A stretch of DNA of 64,000 nucleotides from Larkinella punicea (GTDB lineage Bacteria > Bacteroidota > Bacteroidia > Cytophagales > Spirosomataceae): positions 124,001 through 188,000 of the forward strand of contig NZ_QOWE01000005.1 in NCBI RefSeq assembly GCF_003334855.1, read 5' to 3'. The position numbers and the translations under genes were made by a program. Position 1 is the first letter of the stretch. Each line of letters opens with the position of its first letter. The notes beneath the pieces were generated by a model. That model was not told where the DNA came from. It was given only the letters and a program-made list of their open reading frames with translations, and did no database searches. This document shows positions 53,177-62,580 of this stretch, piece by piece.

Positions 53177-54354
53177 TCCGCAGGGGTGTCATCCCGATAA
53201 CTGATGACGCCCACCATCATGACCAACGCCGTCAGCAACACCACGGCCATCAGAATACCGTCGCGGAAACCCACCAGTTTGAGATTATCCGGAATGCTGA
53301 GGTACAGCAAAACCGTAATCAGCCCGCGCGGGGCGATAAAAACCACCGGGTTGATACTGCCCGGTAATGACAACCGCAACACGCCCGTCCGGACGGAATA
53401 GAGAATCAACAGGAGTAAAAAACTCACAATCAGCGCGTCAGGTTCAATCAGGGTATAAAAATCGGAGGCATAGCCAAACAGCAGGAAGAAAAATGTCCGG
53501 ACAATAAAAGCTCCCTCGGCCGTCAGGTTTTTGAACTGATCCAGTTCTTTTTCAAACAGCTCATTTTTAAAGATTCGGTCGAGCCGGCCCCGGATGAACA
53601 GTTCAGTGTTGTTGAGGAATAACCCAAAAACCAAAATTAGCAAAAGCGGGGAAAGCTGGTAAATCCGACTGACGGCGTAAACGAGAAAAAGAACGGAAAT
53701 GATCGGCAGGAATTTGATCCGGTGGCTGATTTTACTGATCAGATACAGCAGGAAAAAGCAACAGATCAGGGAGATAATCACCATGATGATGGTGTCTTTG
53801 GCAAACGACAAAATCGACAGAATACCACCGGAAGCGTTGTAAACCAGAAAATTAAAAATCATGACGCCCAAAATATCGGACAGCGACGATTCGTAGACGA
53901 CAAACTCCCGGCTCGTTGGGTTCAGGTTGTTGCTGCCCGGAACGGCCACGGCACTACTGATGACGGCAAACGGCGTGGCGGCTACCAGACACTTGAAAAA
54001 CGACGCTTCCATCAGCACATAAAACAGCGAGGCCATGAGCAGCGACGTGACCAGAATGGACGACAGCGATGCCCAGAAGGCCCGGCGGATCATTCCCAGC
54101 TTCTCCCCCGTCAACTCCAACTCCAGTGCGCCTTCCAATACGATCAAAATCAGCCCCAGGGTCCCCAAAGTCGGCAAAATGGTGTCGACATACGGCAGTT
54201 GAAACGCAAAATAATTCGTCACCTGCCGCATCAACATGCCCGACGCCAGCAGCAAAATCACCGACGGCGTTTTGTAACGGCTGCTGAGCAAGTCGAACAC
54301 GTACGAAAGGAGAACCGATAAACTGAAAATGATAATCAGGTACGAGGTATCCAT
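53173..54354 (-). CDS. Cation:proton antiporter (CPA family)
   Basis: A 393-aa membrane protein with eleven to twelve predicted helices, starting MDTSYLIIIFSLSVLLSYVFDLLSSRYKTPSVILLLASGMLM. The central part has the family's GLILIVLEGALELE (Glu replacing an Asp of other members), the SSAVAVPGSN ion-binding region and VFIAPRGLITVLLY. It would exchange Na+ or K+ for H+ across the inner membrane. Length is short for KefB types, so no C-terminal regulatory domain is present. Confidence 0.85.
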   Translation of the reverse strand: MDTSYLIIIFSLSVLLSYVFDLLSSRYKTPSVILLLASGMLMRQVTNYFAFQLPYVDTILPTLGTLGLILIVLEGALELELTGEKLGMIRRAFWASLSSILVTSLLMASLFYVLMEASFFKCLVAATPFAVISSAVAVPGSNNLNPTSREFVVYESSLSDILGVMIFNFLVYNASGGILSILSFAKDTIIMVIISLICCFFLLYLISKISHRIKFLPIISVLFLVYAVSRIYQLSPLLLILVFGLFLNNTELFIRGRLDRIFKNELFEKELDQFKNLTAEGAFIVRTFFFLLFGYASDFYTLIEPDALIVSFLLLLILYSVRTGVLRLSLPGSINPVVFIAPRGLITVLLYLSIPDNLKLVGFRDGILMAVVLLTALVMMVGVISYRDDTPAD

Positions 54355-54433
54355 GCCGTCGAGTTTCAGTGCAAAGCTTGCAATATACGGTTTTCAGCCT
54401 TTCGGAGGTTAGCTGAAGGGATTACCAGACAAC

Positions 54434-55912
54434 TTATAGCAAGTCCGTCGCAATTTTAGCCGACAGCAAACAGAGCGGAATGCCGCCCCCCGGATGCACA
54501 CTGCCGCCAACAAAATATAGGTTTCGGAACTGGTGCGAGAAGTTAGCGTGGCGCAGAAAAGCCGCAAACCGGTTGTTGGAACTGTTGCCGTATAACGCGC
54601 CCTGCGAACTTGAGGTGCGGTTTTCGATCTGGATGGGGTCTAAAATGGCTTCGCAGGCAATCAGGGGCGCGATGTCGACACCGAGGTTCTGGCTCAGTTT
54701 TCGAATGACGTTCTGCCGGGTTTTGGCAATCAGAGCCTCCCAATCCTGGCCCGTATTGTTCGGCGCATTGATCAGAATAAACCAGTTTTCGCAACCCGGT
54801 GGCGCATCGTCCGGTTTGTGTTTAGAGGTGATGTTGAGGTAAACCGTGGGGTCGTCCGACAGCGTTTTCTGATTGAAAATGTGGTCAAATTCGGCGCGGT
54901 AATCAGAACTAAAAATGATGTTGTGCAGGCCCAGTTCCGGAAATTTCCGCTTGATTCCCCAGTAAAAAATCAATCCGGAACTGGATTTCGGCTGCCGTAA
55001 AATCCGCTCCGGCTGCCGGGCGTTGGGCAACAGCCGCCGGAACGTGCTGACGACGTCCATGTTGGAAATGACGACATCGTAGGGTTTTGGTTCGCTTCGC
55101 ATACCGTCTCCATTCCCGGTTCTGACGCCCACAATCCGTTCTCCTTCCGTCACCAATTCCGTCACCCGCGTGTTGAAGTGAAACCGTACGCCCAGTTCTT
55201 CCGCCAGCCGGACCAGGCTGTTGGTGATGCCGATCATGCCTTCTTTCGGAAAAAATGCCCCGATGTTGTATTCCAGGTGCGGAATGATGTTCATCGTAGC
55301 GGGCGTCTGATAGGGGTCGGAGCCGTTGTAGGTCGCGTAGCGGTTGAAAAGCTGAACGAGTTTGGGGTTTTGAAACCGCTGTTCATTAGCCCGGTTCATG
55401 GTTTTGAACACCTCCAGCTTCGGCAAATTCAGGTAGCCGTACAGCGCGTCGCGGTTGAACCAGGTCGATAGCTTGTGCAGCGAGCGGTGCAGAAACAGTT
55501 TTTCGGTGATGCGGTATTTGGCCGCGCTGTCGGCCAGATGCGCCAGCAGGTGATCGGCGGGCTCGCCCAGTTGGGTTTCTACTTCGTGGGCAAAACCGTC
55601 GCGATCAGCCCAGGCGGTCAGGTGCGTGTGGTCATCCCAGAAATACCGGCAAGTCTCGTCCAGCCGACTGTACTTAAAATAATCGTCAGGATTTCGGCCC
55701 GCCAGCCGGAACAGGTCTTCGACCAACTGCGGCATGGTGAAGAGCGACGGCCCGGCATCGAACCGAAAACCGTCGAGCGAAAAACCGGACAATTTACCGC
55801 CAGGATAGGCATTGGCTTCGAACACATCGACGCGGTAGCCTTTGACGGCCAACCGAATAGCAGCGGCAATGCCGGCAATGCCGGCTCCAACGATGGCAGC
55901 GGTTTTAGACAA
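54434..55912 (-). CDS. crtD: Phytoene-desaturase-family carotenoid desaturase (CrtD-like)
   Basis: A 492-aa FAD-dependent desaturase. The dinucleotide-binding start AAIVGAGIAGIAAAIRLAVKGYRVDVFEANAYPGGK and the C-terminal FVGGSVHPGGGIPLCLLSAKI are the CrtI-family signatures. The blocks SSSGLIFYWGIKRKFPELGLHNIIFSSDYRAEF and DPTVYLNITSKHKPDDAPPGCENW are more like the 1-hydroxycarotenoid 3,4-desaturase (CrtD) group than CrtI. The start is a TTG (55912); no ATG is in frame before an upstream stop. No other carotenoid gene is nearby. Confidence 0.72.
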   Translation of the reverse strand: MSKTAAIVGAGIAGIAAAIRLAVKGYRVDVFEANAYPGGKLSGFSLDGFRFDAGPSLFTMPQLVEDLFRLAGRNPDDYFKYSRLDETCRYFWDDHTHLTAWADRDGFAHEVETQLGEPADHLLAHLADSAAKYRITEKLFLHRSLHKLSTWFNRDALYGYLNLPKLEVFKTMNRANEQRFQNPKLVQLFNRYATYNGSDPYQTPATMNIIPHLEYNIGAFFPKEGMIGITNSLVRLAEELGVRFHFNTRVTELVTEGERIVGVRTGNGDGMRSEPKPYDVVISNMDVVSTFRRLLPNARQPERILRQPKSSSGLIFYWGIKRKFPELGLHNIIFSSDYRAEFDHIFNQKTLSDDPTVYLNITSKHKPDDAPPGCENWFILINAPNNTGQDWEALIAKTRQNVIRKLSQNLGVDIAPLIACEAILDPIQIENRTSSSQGALYGNSSNNRFAAFLRHANFSHQFRNLYFVGGSVHPGGGIPLCLLSAKIATDLL

Positions 55913-55965
55913 GACGATGGGGTTTTAAGCGTTTCGAACCGGGGAGTCTCCCCTGCATCAACGTC

Positions 55966-56844
55966 CTATAACCGTTTGTAGTAGTTTAAGGTTACCGACG
56001 CCTGGCTTCCTTTTTCGGGCAGGGTGTAGTAGCCATTGCTGTTTTTATCGAAACAGATGGTTTCGCTCTGGATGCCGAGCGGGTCAGTCGCCAGGGTTTT
56101 AAAGCTGTTTTTTTGCATCGCATCCGCCAGCGATTGCCCGCTTTTGCGACGCCAGTGATACGCACCCAGGTAGGAGATCAACGCAATTTCGTTGCCATCC
56201 GCCGAAACGCTGCCACCCGTAATCAGCGTCAGGGGTAGTTCGCCGTAATAGTCCGCCTTCATCTCAACGCTCGTGCTTTGGGGGTATGGCAGCCGGTAGA
56301 TGCGTACTTTTTCTTCGGCTTTGCTCACGATCCAGAGATCGCGGGTTTGGGGGTCGAGCAGGATCGCTTCGGCATCGCGGGCACCGTCGGCATACCGAAA
56401 GCTGATTCGTTCAACGCCGTTGACGGATTCGTTGGCATTTTTCGGTTCCGGAAACCGGTAGATATAATTGAGATCGTTTTGCTTGAGGTTATCGCCGATG
56501 TCGGCCAGATAGAGGTATGAAACCCCGTCCTGCGGCCCCGGCCCGATGGCCAGATCTTCCCAGTCACGGTTGGAGGCACCCGGTATCGAAAACTGCTTTT
56601 CCACCTTGCCATCGGTGGTCATGAGGTTGATTTCGGCGGGATTTCCACCGTCCTCCTGCACCCACAACCGACCATCCATCGAGCGACTGGCAACCATGCC
56701 CGATGCTTCATCGACCTGCCCCGGCTGAACAGCAAATTTCTCCGGACTGGTCGAAAACCGGTCGGAACTGGACGAGTTGGGCGAAATAATTCCGCAGGAG
56801 CCAAGGGTCAAAAGCAGGCTGACGGCCAGATAACGAAGATACAT
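55966..56844 (-). CDS. Beta-propeller-like lipoprotein
   Basis: A 292-aa lipoprotein, lipobox LTLGSC with Cys17. The body has repeated strands ending in motifs such as WVQEDGGNPAEI, NRDWEDLAIGPGPQDGVSYLYLADIGDN and RDLWIVSKAEE, a pattern of secreted propellers or esterase-like phytase relatives. No catalytic site is evident. It precedes crtD by 53 bp on the same strand, but the gap and lack of relation leave co-transcription open. Confidence 0.7.
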   Translation of the reverse strand: MYLRYLAVSLLLTLGSCGIISPNSSSSDRFSTSPEKFAVQPGQVDEASGMVASRSMDGRLWVQEDGGNPAEINLMTTDGKVEKQFSIPGASNRDWEDLAIGPGPQDGVSYLYLADIGDNLKQNDLNYIYRFPEPKNANESVNGVERISFRYADGARDAEAILLDPQTRDLWIVSKAEEKVRIYRLPYPQSTSVEMKADYYGELPLTLITGGSVSADGNEIALISYLGAYHWRRKSGQSLADAMQKNSFKTLATDPLGIQSETICFDKNSNGYYTLPEKGSQASVTLNYYKRL

Positions 56845-56955
56845 GCGTTTTTTACAAGGTTGTATGCTACAAATAACGCGAAATCGGACGCATAAAGGTG
56901 TAGAACCCCGAGAATTTTGAGTAAGCGTGTCGGCGCACTCAAGTCTGGGGCTAGG

Positions 56956-57621
56956 CTAGTGAGCGGTTTTGTAGCTAAAGTTTTCGCGGTAGAGTTCCAT
57001 GAAGGTGAGTGTATAAATAAGAAGAACACAAGCTAAACCCGTTGAAATAGATGGATGCATTAGAAGAAACGGTGTTGGCTTATCCTCATTATTTAGAAAA
57101 AATGGTAACATATTATTAAACTGTAAAAAAGCCGTTGGTATATTAGCACGGCTATTCATGTATTGCCATGCAAGCTTTCGAGTATCGGTATGACGATGCT
57201 CCTTTCGGACAAGGGCATAGATCAAAATTAATCCTGGAGATAAAAAGAGGAATTGTGTTACAATATAAATAGTCTTTGGGCCTAATACAGTCGATAATTG
57301 ATAAACCAACCCGCAAATAAACAGGGTTCCAATAACCGTCGGCCAGCGGAAATAACTCTTCAAAATTTCCAGATGCCGACTTGAAATCTGTTTGCGAATA
57401 TTTTTGATAAATTCTTCCTGAATCTGTTGCAATCCAATACCTTCGCCCAGTTCTTTCCAGGCATTCGCACTAGCATACTCGAAGACTTGCCCTGTCTCCA
57501 TCTTCTGCTCCGTCAGCATCGCATAGTGGTCCAGAAGTTCATTTTCGACTTCCTGGTACTCAATATGAGCCAGCGTGCGGAGGTCCTGACGAAGTAGGGT
57601 GAGGTGGTGTGGCGTGAGCAT
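56956..57621 (-). CDS. PadR-associated membrane protein, paralogue 3
   Basis: A 221-aa protein: cytoplasmic N-terminal helical domain (MLTPHHLTLLRQDLRTLAHIEYQEVENELLDHY, then IRKQISSRHLEILKSYFRWPT, about 1-110), followed by four membrane helices and a short tail ELYRENFSYKTAH. The N-terminal domain is shared with the two upstream genes and resembles the HAAS/DUF1700-type helical domain of PadR-linked membrane proteins. Last gene of a PadR operon, 14 bp after its neighbour. Likely a signalling or sensory membrane partner (inference). Confidence 0.75.
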   Translation of the reverse strand: MLTPHHLTLLRQDLRTLAHIEYQEVENELLDHYAMLTEQKMETGQVFEYASANAWKELGEGIGLQQIQEEFIKNIRKQISSRHLEILKSYFRWPTVIGTLFICGLVYQLSTVLGPKTIYIVTQFLFLSPGLILIYALVRKEHRHTDTRKLAWQYMNSRANIPTAFLQFNNMLPFFLNNEDKPTPFLLMHPSISTGLACVLLIYTLTFMELYRENFSYKTAH

Positions 57622-57635
57622 GGTTCTTCAATAGA

Positions 57636-58298
57636 TTAGTAAGCAATTTTGTAGCTAAAATTTTCGCGGTAGAGTTGAATGAAACTCATCGAATAAATAA
57701 TAGCGATGGAGCAGAGAATGGCACCAATACCCGCATTTATTTGCAAGGGGCCTTGCACTCCAAAAATCACACCTGTGGAACGCATATTCAGAAAGAAGCT
57801 AGCACTGTTTAATAAAATCCCCGCTCGATAACTCAATGAGTCCCAAATAATCTTTTTAGAAGTACCGGCCAGTTCTTTCTTTTTATAGTAGCAATACTGA
57901 ACGACAGCCATTTGGATAAATACGGAGAGTAAGAGAATTAAGAGAAGTACATCGTCAGCTAAAATAGGTATAACGATATACACCAGAACCCCAATCAACA
58001 AGGTTGTCAAAACCGTCGGCCAGTGGAAATAACTCTTCAGAATTTCCAGATGACGGCTTGAAATCTGTTTGCGAATATTCTTCTCGTAATCCCGCTGAAT
58101 GGCATTCAAACCGGGTCCGGCCCCCAACTCTGCCCAGGCATTCGCGCTGGCATACTCGAAGAATTGCCCTTTCTCCATCTTTTGCTCCGTCAATGTCGCA
58201 TAGTGGTCCAGAAGCTCGTTTTCGACCTCTTCGTACTCGATGTGAGCCAGCGTGCGGAGGTCCTGACGAAGAAGGGTGAGGTGGTGTGGAGAGAGCAT
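57636..58298 (-). CDS. PadR-associated membrane protein, paralogue 2
   Basis: A 220-aa sister of the neighbouring gene: the first 80 residues are almost identical (MLSPHHLTLLRQDLRTLAHIEYEEVENELLDHY...ASANAW), then helices diverge. The tail LYRENFSYKIAY also matches. Recent duplication is the simplest reading. It starts 3 bp after the stop of paralogue 1, so the genes are translated from one transcript. Confidence 0.75.
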   Translation of the reverse strand: MLSPHHLTLLRQDLRTLAHIEYEEVENELLDHYATLTEQKMEKGQFFEYASANAWAELGAGPGLNAIQRDYEKNIRKQISSRHLEILKSYFHWPTVLTTLLIGVLVYIVIPILADDVLLLILLLSVFIQMAVVQYCYYKKKELAGTSKKIIWDSLSYRAGILLNSASFFLNMRSTGVIFGVQGPLQINAGIGAILCSIAIIYSMSFIQLYRENFSYKIAY

Positions 58299-58301
58299 AA
58301 T

Positions 58302-58967
58302 CTAAGATTGTACGCTTTTCAATCGTTTGCTTTTGTACTGCATTAAGAGTTCAAGGGTGCTGACTTCGTACAAAAAGAATACGATACAGATTAACGTAGT
58401 CACGGCTGGATGTAAGTTCAACAAGATTTTATCCGGCAGAAATAACCGCAGGTAAAAAAAGCTTAAAAACAAAGCATTAAATCCCTGCAAGACGAGATTA
58501 ACCTGCTCATTTCGACCAAATCCGGATTTGTGCCAGGACATCAATCGCCTGAACGCAAAGAAATAAGTGATCAATGCGACAGTGGCGAGGGCAAATCCCA
58601 CATAATCCGATTTCAATGAAAGCGGAAACATCACATTTAAACCATACAGAACCAGGCTGGAAAGAACGGTAATACCCAGTCGTGGCATTTTAAAATAGCT
58701 GATCAGTATGGATCGAAGCAACCGGATGTGTCCTTTCGCCTGATTAGCGTGATAGTCTTCCTCCATCTTCAACAAACCCTTCCGTCCACCGAAACCTTTA
58801 TGGATATCGCTCATCGCCAGTTCAAACGGAACGCCCGTTGTCAGCTGCTCCTCGATGCCGTTGGCGTAATGATCGGTTAGCTCATCAATCAGGTCTTCGT
58901 TGAGAAGCCAGTTTTCTTTCCGCAGATGGCGGTCAATTGCCGTGAGTTGTTCGTTTGTCAGTGCCAT
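58302..58967 (-). CDS. PadR-associated membrane protein, paralogue 1
   Basis: A 221-aa member of the same family, more divergent: MALTNEQLTAIDRHLRKENWLLNEDLIDELTDHYANGIEEQL in the N-terminal helical domain, then four membrane helices. Its start is 1 bp after the padR stop, so the regulator and this protein are tightly coupled. Such PadR-plus-helical-domain pairs usually sense envelope signals; the ligand is not known. Confidence 0.75.
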   Translation of the reverse strand: MALTNEQLTAIDRHLRKENWLLNEDLIDELTDHYANGIEEQLTTGVPFELAMSDIHKGFGGRKGLLKMEEDYHANQAKGHIRLLRSILISYFKMPRLGITVLSSLVLYGLNVMFPLSLKSDYVGFALATVALITYFFAFRRLMSWHKSGFGRNEQVNLVLQGFNALFLSFFYLRLFLPDKILLNLHPAVTTLICIVFFLYEVSTLELLMQYKSKRLKSVQS

Positions 58968-58968
58968 A

Positions 58969-59307
58969 TCAAATAGCCGGTTTTAAGGTCAAAAGCCGTT
59001 GCAGATTCTCCAGCATGATGCCTAGTTCCGAAATCCGGCTGACGGCTTCGGTATGGCCGTCTTTCGTCAGGGAATAGTATTTTCGCGCGCGCCCTTCCAC
59101 CACCTGCGTTTCGGTCGTCAGCAAGCCCTCGGCTTCGAGTTTGTGCAAAGCGGGATAAAGTGCGCCCTCCGTAATCGCCATCTGCCCCGCCGTCAACGCT
59201 TTCACCTTCTGCGTGATTTCATAGCCGTACATGCGTTCCTGTTCTTCCAGTAGTTTCAGGATTATGACGGACAAACTGCCTTTAAGTAACTGCTGATTGC
59301 TGTTCAT
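58969..59307 (-). CDS. PadR-family transcriptional regulator
   Basis: A 112-aa winged-helix regulator: MNSNQQLLKGSLSVIILKLLEEQERMYGYEITQKVKAL (about 1-38) and the recognition part ITEGALYPALHKLEAEGLLTTETQVVEGRARKYYSLTKDG. The ATG at 59307 matches the family; a frame start at 59358 adds 17 residues from the promoter. Its own operator and promoter (59313-59355) are visible upstream, consistent with autorepression. It heads the operon of three related membrane proteins. Confidence 0.88.
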   Translation of the reverse strand: MNSNQQLLKGSLSVIILKLLEEQERMYGYEITQKVKALTAGQMAITEGALYPALHKLEAEGLLTTETQVVEGRARKYYSLTKDGHTEAVSRISELGIMLENLQRLLTLKPAI

Positions 59308-59312
59308 GAGGG

Positions 59313-59345
59313 CAAGTATACAAAAAACATCGGTATACCTACAAA
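59313..59345 (-). promoter_or_regulatory. padR operon promoter
   Basis: Minus strand TTTG (59342-59345), 21 bp, then TATACTTG (59313-59320), close to TTTG-N19..21-TAnnTTTG, 5 bp before the padR start. Confidence 0.5.
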
Positions 59346-59355
59346 TCTTAGGTAT
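59335..59355. promoter_or_regulatory. Candidate PadR operator
   Basis: Perfect 7-bp inverted repeat ATACCTA (59335-59341) / TAGGTAT (59349-59355), 7-bp spacer. It covers the -33 box of the padR promoter, and lies between padR and the divergent ABC exporter gene, so it could control both. Confidence 0.5.
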
Positions 59356-59390
59356 CATTTTTCAAACTGGGTAATCCCGGTTTCAGCCGC

Positions 59391-59398
59391 TATCTTTG
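59391..59398 (+). promoter_or_regulatory. Candidate -7 box of the ABC exporter
   Basis: TATCTTTG, exact TAnnTTTG, only 6 bp before the ATG at 59405; expected transcript would be almost leaderless. -33 match is weak. Confidence 0.4.
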
Positions 59399-59404
59399 CA
59401 GGCA

Positions 59405-61231
59405 ATGAAAACCTATTTTCGCTTACTTTCTTACGCCAGACCGCTGGGTCGTTTTCTGACGCCCTTTTTGCTAACCTCCATGTTAGCCAGCGTATTTGGT
59501 GTGCTGAACTTTACGCTGCTGATCCCGCTGCTGGATGTTCTTTTCGATAAAGTCGACCCGGCCAAGTTACAGGCCCTGCTCAGCCAACCCGCTCCGAGGC
59601 TGTCGTTCGAAACCTCGCCGACCGAGGTTTTTCAATATTACTTCGCGCTTTTTTTCCGGCAATACGGCAAACTCGGTGCCTTGCAGTTCGTCTGCGGCAT
59701 TGTGGTGACAACGGTCCTGCTCAACAACTTATTCAAGTATCTGTCGGTCCGGCAACTGGAGAGCTTCAAAGCCCGGATGGTGGCGCGGCTGCGGGAGACG
59801 GTTTTTACAAAAGCCATTCAGTTGCACCTCGGCTTCTTCTCGAACGAACGCAAGGGCAACCTCATCGCCCGCACCATCACCGACGTTCAGGAAGTCGAAA
59901 ACTCCATCGCTAACAGCCTTTCGGCGGCTTCCAAAGAGTTTTTTCTGCTGATTGCCTACATCATTGCCCTGTTCAACATTTCGGCCAACCTGACGTTTTT
60001 TGCGCTGCTGGTCATCCCGGTTTCGGGCGGTTTTATCGCCATGCTCGTCCGGCGAATGAAGCAGGACGCCCAGGCCGGCCAACAGCGGCTGAGCGGCATT
60101 CTGAGCCTACTCGATGAAACCTTTGGCGGGATGCGTGTCGTGAAAGGGTTCAACGCCGAGGGCTTCGTGACCGAGAAATTCCAAACCGAAAACGATGGTT
60201 ACCGCCGGGCCGTCCGCTCGCTGGCCAACCGGCGCGAACTGGCGTCGCCCTTCTCCGAATTCATGGGCATTCTGGTCGTCGCCATCATTCTGCTCTACGG
60301 CGGTTCGCTGATTCTGACCCAGCAGTCGGAATTATCGGCTTCGGATTTCATTACCTTCATTCTGATTTTTTCGCAGGTAACGCGCCCGGCCAAGGAGATT
60401 TCCAATGCTTTCAGCGGTTCGCAGCGCGGGATTGCGTCGGGCGAACGGGTGCTGGAACTGATTGATACTGTGCCGCTTATTCAGGACAAACCCAACGCCC
60501 TTACGCTGCCCGGTTTTCGACAGAACATCGAAGTCCAGAACGTGTCCTTTGCCTACCAGCCCGACCGGCCGGTTTTGAAGGGAATCAGTTTTACGCTGGA
60601 AAAAGGCAAAACCATTGCCCTCGTCGGGTCGTCGGGGGGCGGAAAATCGACCATCGCCGACCTCATTCCGCGTTTCTACGACCCCACTGCCGGGCGGATT
60701 CTGATCGACGGCGTGGACCTGCGCGATTGTACGATGCACTCCCTGCGCAACCTGATGGGAATTGTGACCCAGGAGAGCATTCTGTTCAACGACACCATTT
60801 TCAACAACATTGCCTTTGGCAGCGAAGCCACGGAAACCGACGTGATGCGGGCGGCCGAGATTGCCAATGCCCACGATTTCATCCTGGCCCAGGCCGATGG
60901 CTACCAAACCGTTATCGGCGACCGGGGTGGGCGGTTGTCGGGCGGACAGCGGCAACGCATCAGCATTGCCCGGGCGGTGTTGAAAAATCCGCCGATTCTG
61001 ATTCTGGATGAAGCGACGTCAGCCCTGGATACCGAATCGGAGAAACTGGTTCAGGAAGCCCTCACGCGCCTGATGGCTAACCGCACGACGCTGGTGATTG
61101 CCCACCGGCTCAGCACGATTCAGCACGCAGATGAGATTCTGGTGGTGCAAAACGGGGAGATTGTCGAGCGCGGCACGCACCGGGATTTACTGGAACTGGA
61201 AGAAGGATTTTACCGGCGGCTCACGGTGTAA
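59405..61231 (+). CDS. ABC transporter, fused permease and ATPase (MsbA-like)
   Basis: A 608-aa half-transporter. Six helices in residues about 15-330 with EAA-like FGGMRVVKGFNAE, then an ATPase with Walker A GSSGGGKS at 408-415, signature LSGGQ at 511-515, Walker B ILILDE at 531-536 and the H-loop IAHRLSTI. It works as a homodimer; the closest functional group is lipid A/lipid flippases (MsbA), though drug or peptide export is possible. The start is ATG 59405; an earlier TTG at 59396 is rejected. Confidence 0.92.
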   Translation: MKTYFRLLSYARPLGRFLTPFLLTSMLASVFGVLNFTLLIPLLDVLFDKVDPAKLQALLSQPAPRLSFETSPTEVFQYYFALFFRQYGKLGALQFVCGIVVTTVLLNNLFKYLSVRQLESFKARMVARLRETVFTKAIQLHLGFFSNERKGNLIARTITDVQEVENSIANSLSAASKEFFLLIAYIIALFNISANLTFFALLVIPVSGGFIAMLVRRMKQDAQAGQQRLSGILSLLDETFGGMRVVKGFNAEGFVTEKFQTENDGYRRAVRSLANRRELASPFSEFMGILVVAIILLYGGSLILTQQSELSASDFITFILIFSQVTRPAKEISNAFSGSQRGIASGERVLELIDTVPLIQDKPNALTLPGFRQNIEVQNVSFAYQPDRPVLKGISFTLEKGKTIALVGSSGGGKSTIADLIPRFYDPTAGRILIDGVDLRDCTMHSLRNLMGIVTQESILFNDTIFNNIAFGSEATETDVMRAAEIANAHDFILAQADGYQTVIGDRGGRLSGGQRQRISIARAVLKNPPILILDEATSALDTESEKLVQEALTRLMANRTTLVIAHRLSTIQHADEILVVQNGEIVERGTHRDLLELEEGFYRRLTV

Positions 61232-61246
61232 AACCGCCTGCCGGCC

Positions 61247-62302
61247 TTACTGGCGGGCCTGGTAACAAATCTGATGGATAAAACTCAGCTTTTCCAAAAC
61301 GCCCGGCGGAATGATAAACGGATAAAGATCCTGGTGGCCCATGCTGCGGTTCAGATTGTTCATGGCAAATGACAGCGGCCCCCACAGATCCATCAGCGTT
61401 TTGAAATCTTCCGGATCATAGGGGTCGATTTTTTCTTCCTGCGCCATGCTCATCGAATCCATAACCGGCTGGAATTGAACGCTTAGCCCAAAGGCATAAG
61501 CGGTTTCGAGCGTATCCAGAATGTGCAGGTAATGCGCCCAGGTTTCGGCCCAGTCTTCCCAGGGGTGGGCGCTGGCGTAGGCGCTGATGTAGTTCAGATT
61601 CCAGCCCGCCGGAGGGCCCTGCTGGTAATGGTCCCGCAAGGCATCTTTGTAGATCTCCCGTTCGTCGCCAAACAGCTCCCGGAACTGGTCGATCCGGTCG
61701 GTGTTGCGGATCAGACGATCCCAGTAATAATGCCCGATTTCGTGCCGGAAATGACCCAACACCGTGCGGTACGGTTCGTCCATTTTCTGGCGGGTCATTT
61801 CCCGTTCAATGTCATCGGCTTCCACGATATTGATGGTAATCAGGCCCCGCATGTGACCGGTTCGGATTCGTTTCTGGGTTCCGTCGGCCAGAAAATCGAA
61901 GGAAAGACCCCGTTCCGGATCAGCCGACCGGCCAATAACGGGAAGTTTCATGCGCCGGAGCGAATAAATAAGCCGGTGCTTGGCGGTTTCGATCACTTTC
62001 CAGCGTTGCAGATATTCCGGTTTACTCAAGTTTGGAATGGTCCGGTTCAGCGTGCAGGCTTCACAATAGCGCGATTGTCCATCTTCCACCAACCAGTTGC
62101 AAACGCCGTACTGGTGGTTGGCACAATAGCGGTAAAGGGTTTCGCCCTGGTTATAAATCCGGAATGTATCGGTGCCTGCTGCCTCCAACGGCAGCAGTTC
62201 CAGTTGCCCGGCTACAAAGCCAAGCGGGTATTCACACTGGGTACACCGACTGTTTTCAAAATAAATCGGTTCTCCGCAGTGTGTACATTTAAAAAGTTTC
62301 AT
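61247..62302 (-). CDS. Zinc-ribbon metallopeptidase
   Basis: A 351-aa protein beginning with two zinc-binding cysteine clusters: Cys6/Cys9/Cys20/Cys23 and Cys60/Cys68/Cys80/Cys83. The catalytic part contains FRHEIGHYYWD, with HEIGH at 187-191, and a downstream Glu in EDWAETWAHYLHIL, a fit to putative zinc-binding metallopeptidases (PF15887-like). No signal peptide, so cytosolic. It is next to the convergent end of the ABC exporter gene. Confidence 0.85.
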   Translation of the reverse strand: MKLFKCTHCGEPIYFENSRCTQCEYPLGFVAGQLELLPLEAAGTDTFRIYNQGETLYRYCANHQYGVCNWLVEDGQSRYCEACTLNRTIPNLSKPEYLQRWKVIETAKHRLIYSLRRMKLPVIGRSADPERGLSFDFLADGTQKRIRTGHMRGLITINIVEADDIEREMTRQKMDEPYRTVLGHFRHEIGHYYWDRLIRNTDRIDQFRELFGDEREIYKDALRDHYQQGPPAGWNLNYISAYASAHPWEDWAETWAHYLHILDTLETAYAFGLSVQFQPVMDSMSMAQEEKIDPYDPEDFKTLMDLWGPLSFAMNNLNRSMGHQDLYPFIIPPGVLEKLSFIHQICYQARQ

Positions 62303-62580
62303 ACGATAATAGACTCAGGAATCTCAAAACTCCTCATCTTCTAATCCCTAACCTACTCTAAATTACTTTCTCTTTAACGTCTTTACGGCAAAATGGTTCG
62401 ATAAACGTCCTTATTATTTGGTGTAATAATGCAAAAAATTAAAAATTCTATTACAGCTTTTTATCTTACAATCAGAAAGTTACTAATAATTATAACATAG
62501 AAACATTCAATTATACGCCTGTTACCCTTATTTTCGCATCATTCTTCTTTGAATCAGATTCTACTCCTGATGAAGACCGT
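62303..62580. other. 278-bp AT-rich intergenic region
   Basis: No gene or clear element seen. It holds the leader of the 62302 gene and the tail region of the exosortase gene; short direct A/T runs only. Confidence 0.7.
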
